Shown here: positions 30,895-42,000 of the stretch, piece by piece
Numbering within the stretch: position 1 is the stretch's first letter
Layout of the letters: every line of letters starts with the position of its first letter
Origin: Azorinus chamasolen
Lineage: Eukaryota; Mollusca; Bivalvia; Cardiida; Solecurtidae
Assembly (NCBI GenBank): GCA_963576725.1
Contig: OY755246.1
Span: 71,230,371 to 71,294,370 of the forward strand
Reading direction: 5' to 3'
DNA length: 64,000 nt
Translations under genes and position numbers: made by a program
The notes under the pieces: model-generated
Seen by the model: the letters and a program-made list of their open reading frames with translations, nothing else
Told to the model about the DNA's origin: nothing
Database searches by the model: none

Positions 30895-32930
30895 GTAAAG
30901 TTTCATTTATATCATTTTAATAGTTTTCCCAGAAAACAACAAACTAAAAGTTGACAGACAAACAAAGCAACAAACACACAAAGTTCAAGGACCATAACTT
31001 TAGAATAAAATGACATATCACAAACCCTGCAATATATGTGAAAATATTAAGGTTAAACCATATAATTGTTTTTGAAGTAAATATCATTTCAAATGAAAAA
31101 GTTATGGCCATCCTCATATTTGCATAGATTTGCATTATTTTATTAAGTGCAAGGGCTATAACTCCGAAGCGACATATTAAATGAACCTCAGAATTGACTT
31201 AGCTTCAGGTCTTGATGCATTAAACAAGTGTGTGAAGTTTCATTAATATCTGTCAAACAGTTCTCCCAGAAAACAGCAGACAATCTATATGCATATATTT
31301 GTATTATTTTTTTAAGTAAATGGGCCATAACTCTGAAACGACAAATCAAATGAACCTCAGAATCGACTCAGCTTCAGATCTTGATGCATTAAACATTTGT
31401 GTGAAGTTTCATTAATGTCTTTCAAATAGTTTTTTCCAGAAAACAGCGGACAAACTATTTGCATGTATTTGTATTATCTTTTAAGGACAAGGGCCATAAC
31501 TCTGAAACGAAAAATCAAATGATCCTCAGAATCAACTCAGCTTCAGATCTTGATGCATTAAACATTTGTGTGAAGTTTCATTAATATTTCTCAAATAGTT
31601 TTTCCAGAAAACAGCGGACAAACTATTTGCATTATCTTTCAAGGACAAGGGCCATAACTCTGAAACGAAAAATCATATGATCCTCAGAATCAACTCAGCT
31701 TCAGATCTTGATGCATTAAACATTTGTGTGAAGTTTCATTAATATCTCTCAAACAGTTTTCTCAGAAAACAGCGGACAAACTATTTGCATTATTTTTTAA
31801 GGACAAGGGCCATAACTCTGAAACGACAAATCAAATGAACCTCAGAATCGACTCAGCTTCAGATCTTGATGCATTAAACATTTGTATGAAGTTTCATTAA
31901 TATTTCTCAAATAGTTTTTCCAGAAAACGGCGGACAAACTATTTGCATGTATAACGAACGGACGGACGGACAGGGCCACGCCAATATACGTCCACCTTTA
32001 TTAGGTGGGCGTATAAAAATGGATGGAGCAAAATTCCCTTCTTTACTACCATGTTCACATGAAGGTTGCCGCTTTGCTTAAGAAATAATATAGAACTGGT
32101 TCTATGGCTTCTGTCATGGTAAAAAAATTCCTGGGTTCATATGCCATTATAAGAATCATGATTCATTATTCATGATGTCATTATTTCTTACATGTATATT
32201 CATGAGATAAAGGGTTAACCCTTTTCCTTCATATAAACGCCTCTTCACACAGAGTGGTACCAGATCAGATGGCTCCTGTAGAAGCTCTTCACACAGAGTG
32301 GTACCAGATCAGATGGCTCTATAAAAGCTCTTCACATATGGTACCAGATCAGATGGTTCCTATAGAAGCTCTTCACACAGAGTGGTACCAGATCAGATGG
32401 CTCCTATAGAAGCTCTTCACACATGGTACCAGATCAGATGGCTCCTATAGAAGCTCTTCACACATGGTACCAGATCAGATGGCTCCTATAGAAGCTCTTC
32501 ACACATGGTACCAGATCAGATGGCTCCTATAGAAGCTCTTCACACATGGTACCAGATCAGATGGCTCCTATAGAAGCTCTTCACACATGGTACCAGATCA
32601 GATGGCTCCTATAGAAGCTCTTCACACATGGTACCAGATCAGATGGCTCCTATAGAAGCTCTTCTCACAGAGTGGTACCAGATCAGATGGCTCTATAGAA
32701 GCTCTTCACACATGGTACCAGATCAGATGGCTCCTATAGAAGCTCTTCACACAGAGTGGTGTCAGATCAGATGGTTCCTATAGAAGCTCTTCACACAGAG
32801 TGGTGTCAGATCAGATGGTTCCTATAGAAGCTCTTCACACAGAGTGGTACCAGATCAGGTGGCTCCTATAGAAGCTGTCTGATGAGGGTCTGCTCTATTT
32901 GCTTAGCAAATGATAACAAATCTGACTTTA

Positions 32931-33086
32931 GGGCTGTTCCAGGAAAAAGGGCCTTGGGGGGTAGGAACGACGATGAATTAAAATTTTGTGGGTGGGGGGT
33001 GATAAAGAGTTAAATTTGTGTTTGTGGGGGCGATATTTTCAATTGTAATTGTGTTGTATTGGGGGTTATTACATATTCCAATTGTA

Positions 33087-33156
<70 letters not shown>

Positions 33157-34024
33157 ATTAAATACGGTAATTCAATCAGCATTCTGGGCACAAGATGCTA
33201 TGTTTGGTGGGTGGGGGTGTAAAATGAACTAACAACGAAGTATCATGCAGATTCACTTATACATTCAGGACCTACCAAACATTCTTTGGTCTGACAGTCG
33301 AGCCGGAAATAAAACAGTTGAGCAGGAAATGCCACACAAAAATAAAACAGTCCGGCTAAAGCACAATACTAAACCCTTGTTTACACACAGTGAGTTACCC
33401 AGAGATTAGATCGGCGAAAATTTTAAAAGACATAGGGGCACTGATTTTGAAAACGTTTCTTCGATTCTATATCTAAATGAGACTGTCTGATCAAGATTAG
33501 TGTATTTTAATTAAATTTAAATCTAATGGAGACTGTTTTCATTGCATTTCTGACAAATGGTATCGGTTGTCTCATTGACAGAAAATTCTTCTATATCTTG
33601 CACACAGCCACAATTTTGGTCCTACTGAGGCTCCTGGAGTTTTGGAAACACTGGAACTTTACAATAAATAATTTTTGTCATCGAATTACATATAACAGAA
33701 TAACAATATATGCTGTCAGTATGATTTGCATGCAGAAAACAATTTAGTTGCAAATGCTATATGCATAAAACAGCATATTCATATTTATAGTAAAACTTGT
33801 CAAAGTTTGAGAGGTAAAAACAAAAACTAGAAAGTACTCTTAAACCAGAAATTTCAGTTTTCTTGGTGGTGGGTCGCAAGTTAAATATAAATCTAGTGGC
33901 TGTGGGTATCCGACTTATTTTAATTCTCTCGTTTAGGGGGGGTAAAAAAAAAAAATTATGTTGGTGGTACCCCTATTTTTGGCTGGCAATCCTACCCCCC
34001 AGGCCTTTTTTCCTGGAACAGCCC
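32931..34024. mobile_element. TIR element flanked by TTA (PIF/Harbinger-like by its 3-bp duplication)
   Basis: The TIRs are GGGCTGTTCCAGGAAAAAGG..CCTTGGGGGGTAGGA at the left and the complement TCCTACCCCCCAGGCC..TTCCTGGAACAGCCC at the right. They are flanked by TTA (32928-32930) and TTA (34025-34027), which is a 3-bp duplication as in PIF/Harbinger elements. It is 1094 bp with no transposase. It contains a 68-nt G run. Confidence 0.7.
33087..33154. repeat. Poly-G run, 68 nt
   Basis: An uninterrupted run of G flanked by other G-rich sequence (GTGGGTGGGGGGTG). Its length is probably unreliable in the assembly. It could form G-quadruplexes. Confidence 0.95.
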
Positions 34025-34119
34025 TTAGTTATACCAATACCAAAATTTCCTGTGTGCATATTCCATTATAAAATTCAGCCGAGATATATTTCTTACATGA
34101 ATATTCATTGGGTAACGGG

Positions 34120-34346
34120 TTAACCCTTTCCCTGTTCTATGTTTATTTAAAATATCAGTACCTCATAGACAAAATAGTTATAATGAAATATGGAAGGTAG
34201 AACATTATAGCCATTTTAGAAAGTAAACAAACAGAACGATCACATTCCATTAGCAAACAGAGCAGGTCTCCTATAGGAGCCATCTGGTCTGGGTCTACTC
34301 TGTCTGCAAATGCGTGAAAAGGTGTTTATATTAAGGAAAAGGTATC
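34120..34346. repeat. FB-family element
   Basis: It runs from TTAACCCTTTCCCTGTTCTA to GGTGTTTATATTAAGGAAAA G, with TCTCCTATAGGAGCCATCTG GTCTGGGTCTACTCTGTCTGC. The left part (ATAGTTATAATGAAATATGG AAGG) is a subfamily also seen at 49140 and 57860. Confidence 0.7.
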
Positions 34347-34599
34347 TCCTCAAACAGGTTGGGGATGGGTATGGTTGATATATAACAACAACATTTGACA
34401 CTTATGATGATTTATACATACACAATGTTTAGACAACACTTGACACTTTTCCAGATTCACAAACATGCATTACAAAACAGTTCCAGAAGTAAATTATGAT
34501 AAAGCAGAACAAAAACTGCATACAAGCAAAGAAATACAAATGCACCTATAACCAAAAAATAATTATGTTGAACAAAACAACAGCAAAAGCAGCACATAA

Positions 34600-34997
34600 T
34601 AATACCATACCATTGGAGAGAAAACAGCACAGAATAATACTATACCATTGGAGAGAAAGCAGCACAGAATAATACCATTGGAGAGAAAACAATTGCAACA
34701 ATCATTATACCCTGTACTCCATGAATATTTATGCAGGAAATAATGTTAATATTATTATTTTTATAATGGCACCATGAACAAGGGAATTCATAATGGCACC
34801 ATGAACAAGGGAATTTATAATGGCACCATGAACAAGGGAATTTTTATCATTGGGCATGCAGAAACTGTAGAATAGTATCTATATATTTCTAAACAAGCAT
34901 AACAGATCCCAATCAGACAGCTTCCATTGGAGCCATCAAATCCTGACCTACACTGTTTGCAAAGGCATTAAAATATGTCTATGGAGTAAAGGGTTTA
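34600..34997. repeat. Short tandem blocks and FB-family element
   Basis: AATAATACCATACCATTGGA GAG repeats three times at 34605-34690, and AATGGCACCATGAACAAGGG AATT repeats three times at 34765-34845. The second set lies inside an FB copy (34708-34997). Confidence 0.75.
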
Positions 34998-35124
34998 AAA
35001 ATGGATATCTTCCAAAAATACCTAAACTAATCTTTGTATGATTTTGCAATTTCATATCATTTTGTTCCATAAATCAGAAAGATACTTGTACTTGTGTAAA
35101 TACTCCGATAAATAAATTTCGTAT

Positions 35125-35256
35125 TTAACCCTTTAGTCAACAGATATAATTCTACAGTTTCTGCCATGGCCAAAAATTCCTGTGTCCATGTGCTATTATA
35201 ATTAATATTCATGATGTCATTATTTCTTACACGAATAGTCATGGAGTAAAGGGTTA
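35125..35256. repeat. FB-family element, internally deleted
   Basis: It runs from TTTAACCCTTTAGTCAACAG to CATGGAGTAAAGGGTTAA. It retains the CTGCCATGGCCAAAAATTCC half but lacks the palindromic core. Confidence 0.7.
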
Positions 35257-35259
35257 AAA

Positions 35260-35970
35260 AAGAAAACTGTCAGATTGTTTATAATTAAACGAAAAGTACC
35301 CTACCCCTGCAAAAACTATGAAAAAAGACCATGCAACAACATTAAAATACAGACGTAATTGGAAAACAGAAAAGCATGAATAATAGTATGGTATAGGCAA
35401 ACATAGATCTAGATGAAAGGTTACTCGTGTCATATCAGGAGGCTATTTCATGTTGATGATACATTTCTGACATAAATATTCACGAAGTAATGGGTTAAGG
35501 TGAAAAAAATATATATCTGATATTGATTAGGTTTTTTTTTTAAAATCTTTTTTTTCTAATCTTACAAAAAGCCCAAAACAATCATACCTCTTGAATAACC
35601 AAGGCAATGAAATGGGTTTAAAATGTTCAAGATAATATGCAAATAATCATGCATAAAATCTGCTGCTGATCCCAGTTTAGTTGGTTTGAATGGGATAAAA
35701 AATATTCTTTTTAACAAAGCAATTCCTCTGGGCATGTGCTGTTTGATAGTTAAACCCATTCAATGCAAACAATAGTGCAGTAAAAGTGGAGACGAGTTCC
35801 ATTACCAGATATAAACTGGATGTACTTCTACAAAGGTGAAACATAAGTCAATATTTATAATAAATATTAATTTCAAAAATGTCCCGTGCTTAAATTTCTA
35901 ATGCACAAATTCAATGCACACATTTAAAACCACAATTGTGACATTTTCTCCAAGCTGTCACTAGTCAAGT
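35260..35970. other. Intergenic, no gene seen
   Basis: AT-rich DNA with poly-T/poly-A tracts. No conserved frame. Confidence 0.4.
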
Positions 35971-36002
35971 ATTATGTTGTTTCTGTTGCCATGTACATTG
36001 AG

Positions 36003-36205
36003 TAATACTGTTGCTATTGTATTGTTGTTGCTGTTGTATCGTTGTTGCTACTGTTTGTCATCTATTGTTGTTGCTTGTCATCAATTATTGCTGCTGTTCG
36101 TTGTCATCTATTGTTGTTATATTGTTGTTGCTGTTGTATTATTGTTGCTGTTGCTTGTCACATATTGTTGTTGCTATTGTATTATTGTTGCTGTTGCTTG
36201 TCATG
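36003..36205. repeat. GTTGTTGCT-type microsatellite
   Basis: Imperfect runs of ATTGTTGTTGCTGTTGT with interspersed TGTCATCTATTG. Two Leu/Val/Cys-rich frames across it are by-products. Confidence 0.9.
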
Positions 36206-36319
36206 ACATATGTAATGGTTGTTCAACTTTTTCTCTATAGAGATGCCTTTGCAAACAGTGTATTCATAGATCAGACGACTCGTGTAGGAGCCATCTGATC
36301 TTGGTCTACTCTATTTGCT

Positions 36320-37095
36320 GATATCTTACAGATGGTCTACTGGTTGCCATGACAATGAATTTCTTTATTTTTTAATACAAGAATTAAAATAATGGTTATA
36401 AGGAGAGTCATACACACAAAGTTTTAATTAATATCATGCACTAATAGGTTTCACATAGTTGTTTTGCTATTTTATCATCTAGTATCTAGCCTTGTACACA
36501 AAGAGCATACTGCATAAGAGGATTTTTTCGTGGGACGCAAATTTTACGAATCTACCTCAAACTGATTTTTCGCGTCTTTATCAATCGCGGAAAAACGGTT
36601 TGAAAATCAATTTTCCTTGAAAACAAAATATAATTCTTTATCATCTAATGATGCTGTCTTGTATCTTGCCAGTAACTTGCCAGTAAAACAATCGTTGCAA
36701 ATGGTGCATTCTAAACTAAGGGAAGTAACTCTGATAATGAGAGTGAAGTACATGTACAGGTATACCAATTAACATGTCGTTTTACAAACTAAATAAAATT
36801 CACTCATTTGCGCATGTTGTTGGTTAAATAGTTTGAATAATTATCTGACACCAGTGATTGTTCAAACACAAAACACTGTAATTTATCTGTGTCGTGATCA
36901 CCGGGCATACATTGTCGGCTTTAGATCTGTTAAGACTGAGAGGTGTGACTTCGATACAAACACCCTTAATTACATGCAAACAGACACTTTGGGGACAGAA
37001 ATGACTTCGACTTACAGAAATAGTAGTCAGTTTCAAATCACTTTTAAAATAAAAAGTTGAAACTTTACTAAAACTTCGTAAAGGTTTAGTGAAAG
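36320..37095. other. Intergenic, no gene seen
   Basis: No coding homology recognised. It follows a partial FB core (36235-36320: TTTGCAAACAGTGTATTC ... GTAGGAGCCATCTGATCTTG). Confidence 0.4.
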
Positions 37096-37098
37096 TTT

Positions 37099-38330
37099 GA
37101 CAGAAACAAGAGGCGCTCACCTGAGATAACCCCAGGGCGGGGCCATTTTTGACCCAGAAGTCATCATTTATACAACCTTGGTAGAGAACCACAAGGCAAA
37201 GCAGCAAGATTTTTAAAGGACTATGTAAAACTGATAAACCCCAAGGTGGGGCCATTTTGGCCTGGGGATCATAATTTGAACAATCTTGGTTGAGGACTAT
37301 TAACTAATGATATATACCAAATATCAAAGGTCTGGGCATTTTAGTTTCAGAGAAGAAGATGGTTAATGAGCCTGGGGGGCAGGGCCATTTTCGACCCAGG
37401 GGTTATAATTTGAACAATCTTTGTAGAGGACCATTAGATCATGCTACATACAAAATATTAAAGCTCGAGGCTTTCATATTCAGAGAAGAAGATATTCCTA
37501 TGAAAACTGATAAGGGCCATTTTCGACCCAGGGGTTATGATTTGAACAATCTTTGTAGAGGACAATTAGATGATGCTACATACCAAATATCAAAGGTCTA
37601 GGCCTTACTGTTTCAGAGAAGAAAATTTCTAAAGATTTTCCTATGAAAAACTGATAAGCCCTGAGGCAGGGCCATTTATGGTCCGGGATCAAAATTTGAA
37701 CAAATTTGTTGAGGACCATTAGATCATGTTACATACCAAACATGAAAGGTCTAGGCCTTACAGTTTCAGAGAAGACGATTTTATAAAAAAAAAATCCTAT
37801 GAAAAACTGATAAGCCCTTAGGCAGGGCCATTCTTGGTCTGGGGTTCATAATTTGAACAATCTTTGTAGAGGACCATTAGATCATGCTACATACCAAATA
37901 TCAAAGGTCTAGACCTTACAGTTTCAGAGAAGTTTTTTAAGATTTTCCTATGAAAAACTGATAAGCCTATGGGTGGGCAATTTTTGGTCCGGGGTCATAA
38001 TTTGAACAATCTTTGTAGGGGACCTTTGTAGAGGATCTTTGCAGACCATGCTACATACCAAATATCAAAGGTCTAGACTTTACAGTTTCAGAGAAGAAGA
38101 TTTTTAAAGAGTTTCCTATGAAGAACTGATACGCCCTTTGGCAGGGCCATTTTTGGTCCTGGGGTCATAAATAATTCCTTCCTCCCTAGCCACTGATGCT
38201 TCTGACAAAATTTGGTTAAAATCAGGTTAGCAGTTTCAGAGGAGATGTCGTTTGAAAATGTGGACGGTCGCCTGACAGATCGCGGTCACAATAGCTCATC
38301 TTAAGCCTTCGGCTCAGGTGAGCTAAAAAG
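37099..38330. mobile_element. TIR-ended element with ~155-bp internal units (CTCACCTGAG type)
   Basis: It starts ACAAGAGGCGCTCACCTGAG and ends GCCTTCGGCTCAGGTGAGCT AAAAA; GCTCACCTGAG and CTCAGGTGAGC are inverted ends. About seven internal units contain AACAATCTTTGTAGAGGACC, TACATACCAAATATCAAAGG and TTTCAGAGAAGAAGATTTT. It is related in plan, and in phrases such as CCCCAGGGCGGGGCCATTTT, to the elements at 16135-19208. Confidence 0.7.
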
Positions 38331-38890
38331 CAAGCCATATTTGAGTGAGAACTTGCCAGTGATTTCACTGCTATTGTGCTTAATTAACGGTATCTATAAA
38401 TACTCCGTTACCAAACTGGAACAAATTCTTCTTTCATACCTGTTTCTGTATTATGTAATCATGCACACAGCATGGGCTAAGGATATACAGACTGTGTCAA
38501 CTGGCAGCGAACGATGTTTATGTTTATCGTCTGTCAAAATTTTGTCGTCTGTTGTATGGGGAGAGAAAGGAAGGAATTTTTAGCAGATTATATTTACGTG
38601 TGTTTGATGGACACGCAAAAATTTCCTTCACGCTAAAAAACACTTATACTGTATTAACACAGGTAACTGTTGAATTAGATCTATATTACTCAATAGGCAA
38701 ACAGAGCAGATCCTGATCAGATGGTTTCTACAGGAGTTTTCCTACAAGTGAGCTAACAATATTAACAAGACTGACAGCTTTGTATTTCATTCTGTTTCTA
38801 TAATCTTCCAAACTAAACGACAGTCACTATTGAAGGCCCTTCTTTAAAGACTGCTATGTCTCTAGATACATGTTCAACCACCAGGTTGAG
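38331..38890. other. CARS1 3' flank/UTR region
   Basis: Sequence downstream of the CARS1 stop. It contains a partial FB core at about 38695-38745. No other gene is seen. Confidence 0.4.
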
Positions 38891-39022
38891 CTAGGAGTCC
38901 AAATTCTCCTGAGATTTCAGGTAGTCCTTGTACTTCTTCTCCTGAGCCTCATACGTCTTAGTCAGCTTCTTCAGGGCAGACTTGGTCAGCTCTTTGCCAT
39001 CCTTGTCATGAGTTGGCATGCC
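38891..39022 (-). CDS. CARS1: CARS1 terminal coding exon
   Basis: The acceptor is TATTTCTCAG just above 39022, and the stop TAG is at 38893-38891. It encodes [40 protein letters not shown] and LDS. G-PTHD-DGKEL-K---KKL is the CARS1 C-terminus. Confidence 0.93.
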   Translation of the reverse strand, partial: GMPTHDKDGKELTKSALKKLTKTYEAQEKKYKDYLKSQENLDS

Positions 39023-42000
39023 CTGAGAAATACAAAAGAACATATCCTAACTAGAATTGTTTTTGATACAAAATCTGATGTTTCCCCCAGCATGTGGACA
39101 AAAGTCCCATAACTCTGCAGAACATCATCAAACCGGAAAAGGAATAAACTATGCACAACTAGGCATGGTTCTGATCAATCCTATGAAGTTTCATGAAAAT
39201 CCGACCAATGATTTTGGAGAAAAGGTCCCATATCTCTGCAGATTTTGTATACTGAAATTCTTTGATTCATGTTGTCATGTTGTTACTTTGTACATTGAAA
39301 TTCTTTGATTCATGTTATCCATGTGCACTTTGTATACTGAAATTCTTTGATTCATGTTGTCATGTTGTTACTTTGTACATTGAAATTCTTTGATTCATGT
39401 TGTCCATGTGTACATTGTATATTGATTTGTTTTGTTTTTTTATTCAAAATCTATTTTCAGCTCAAGTGACCTACTTATGCAATGGACTGGAACAATTTAT
39501 ATAAATTTGATAGAGAGTCATCTGTTGATCATTCTTATGAAATTTGATGTAAATCCATTCAATGTTTTAAGAGAAGATGTCATTCAAAGAAATTGTTCAT
39601 TAAAATCTATTTTAAGCACATATGATCTACTTATGTGGTGGACCAGATTGATTTATAAAAAGAGCTCCATCTGTCGGAGCAGTATCGCCGGAAGTATGTG
39701 CTGAGACCCTGACATTTAGCCAACTGACCTCAAAATCAATAGGGGTCATCTACTTGCCATGTCAAACCTCCCTACTAAGTATGAGGACAGCACATCCAAT
39801 AGTTATCAAGTTATTGAGTTGACAATATTTTTTAGTTGAAGGTCACTGTGACCTTGAACTTTGACCTACTGACCTCAAATCAATAGGGGTCATCTACTGA
39901 CCATGATAAACCTCCCTACTAAGTATCAAAACAGCACACCTAATAGTTATTAAGTTATTGAGTAGACAATATATTTTAGTTAAAGTCAGTGACCTTGACC
40001 TTTCACCAAATGACCTCAAAATCTATAGGGGTCATCTACTGGCCATGACAAACCCCCTACTAAGAATGAAGGCAGCACTCCTAATACTTATCAAGTTAAT
40101 GAGCTGACATGTTTTTTTATTGAAAGTCAGTGACCTTGACCTTTGATCAACTGACCTCAAAATCAATATACTAGCCATGACCAACCTTCCTACTAAGTAT
40201 GAAGACAATACATCTAATATTCATCAAGTTTTTGAGCAGACAAGATTTTTTAGTTGAAAGTCACTGCGACTGACCTCAAAATCAATACGGGTCATCTACT
40301 GGCCATGACCTACCTCCCTATTGTATATGAGGACTGTACCCCTAATAGTTGTCAAGTTATTGAGTGGACAAAGATGTGTCTAACAGACGGACAGATAGAT
40401 GGACATTCTAACAGATTGAACCTTGTGGGACTTTTCTTTTGTTTAAAAAAGACACACAAGTCGAAAAATAGACCTACAAGTAAAGGAAGAACAAAAGATC
40501 TCTTGTTCTCATAGTCCCATGAGAGACAGACAGAGGTACTTAAGGAATGAGCCTTCTGTGACTTTCTTTGTTTTGTTTAAAACAGACAAACAAGACAAGA
40601 AAATAGTCACACAAGTAAAGGAAGAACAAAAGATCTTTTGTTCTCACAGTCACACAAGTATATCTACATCCGCCTGGACAGGCGGACAAGCGCCATAACC
40701 ATAATATGACCAAAGTTACTTTCTGGCGTATAAAAATCTAATGAAGTGTCCTCTGCTGATTATTCTAGTGAAATTTGATGGAAATTCATTAAACAGTATA
40801 AGAAAAGATGTCATTTAAATGAATTTTCAATTAAAATCTATTTTAGCACCCATGGCCTTCTTATGTAGTGGACTGGAACAGTTTATACAAACTCATAGAG
40901 GGTTACCTACAGATCATAACTCACAGAGGGTTACCTACAGATCATGACTCATAGAGGGTTACCTACAGATCATAACTCATAGAGGGTTACCTACAGATCA
41001 TAACTCATAGAGGGTTACCTACACATCATAACTCATAGAGGGTTACCTACAGATCATAACTCATAGAGGGTTACCTACAGATTATGACTGGAAACTCAAT
41101 AAGTGGTTAAGAGGACATGTCATTTAAAAATATTGTCAGCTGAAATCTGTTTTAGTTCCCTTGACCTATTTATGCAGCGGACCAGAACAATTTGGTGAGA
41201 AGCCAGTCACTGGTTTATGAAGAGATATTGTTCAAAGATATATGTTGCAAATCTATTTTTAGCTACAGTGATCTATTTGGAAGGCAATGGAACGGAATCT
41301 TGAAGGTTCATCTGAAAATCATTCTCTAGGAATTTGGTGGAAATGCTGTCAATGATTTATGAGATGTTGCTTAATGAAACTGCTTTTTAAAATCTATTTT
41401 TAGCTCTTGCGAACTAATTATGCAGTGGACCAAAACGATTTATACAAATCTGATAAAGGGTCACCTGCACCTGTAAATTTTGGTGAAAATCCAGTCAGAG
41501 GTTTAGGAGATTGAAATTGTTGATGATGAACGAAGGTCACAAGGTGATCCCAATAGCTCACCTTGGATTTTGTGAGCTAAAACAAGACAGATCAGCTTAA
41601 CAATTTATTCCTTTGAAGAATATATTTACCTCATTCACCTCATTTCAACTTTAAGGACTTCCTCTAACCTAAACCTTTGGGTCTCAATATTGATATGTTC
41701 CTAATCATTTCCATGTTTAATATTAATGTAAGGAATAATTACATCATGAATAATTATTAGTTTTTATGATGGCATATGTACACAAGATGTTTTGACTAAG
41801 GCAGAAACTGTAGAATTATATAGATATTATTTAATAAGCTAACAGAGGAGACCCTGATCTGATGGCTCCTATAGGAGTTGTCTGATCTGGGTCTACTCTG
41901 TTTGCAAATTCATAAAAAGACATTTAAAGATGGGAAAGGGTTAACAGTGTATGTACAATACAGTCAAACAGTAAAGATTGATATAATTGGAAATGTTCAG

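Larger units (their letters stand above)
24442..32017. mobile_element. Older TIR-like element split by the Penelope insertion
   Basis: The left part (24442-24714) starts AAGAGTACCGCATACGGTAC ATAATACGCCCACTT. The right part (30895-32017) ends in CCACCTTTATTAGGTGGGCG TATAA; AATACGCCCACT and AGGTGGGCGTAT are inverted ends. The right part holds six units of about 155 bp with GGGCCATAACTCTGAAACGA, GAATCGACTCAGCTTCAGAT and GTGTGAAGTTTCATTAATAT. The two halves become continuous when 24715-30882 and one copy of the 12-bp duplication are removed. Confidence 0.7.
32216..34123. repeat. FB-family element expanded internally and interrupted by a TIR element
   Basis: The left end is TTAACCCTTTTCCTTCATAT. 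At 32243-32870 about 15 units of CTCTTCACACATGGTACCAG ATCAGATGGCTCCTATAGAA G derive from the core. The element breaks at 32930 and resumes at 34025 (TTAGTTATACCAATACC) to end AACGGGTTAA. It shares its TTAACCC ends with neighbouring copies on both sides (one ending at 32217, one starting at 34120). Confidence 0.8.

Noticed and set aside
33863..34123. Frame across the right TIR of the TTA-flanked element
   Set aside because: No homology; it spans a transposon end and the host repeat.
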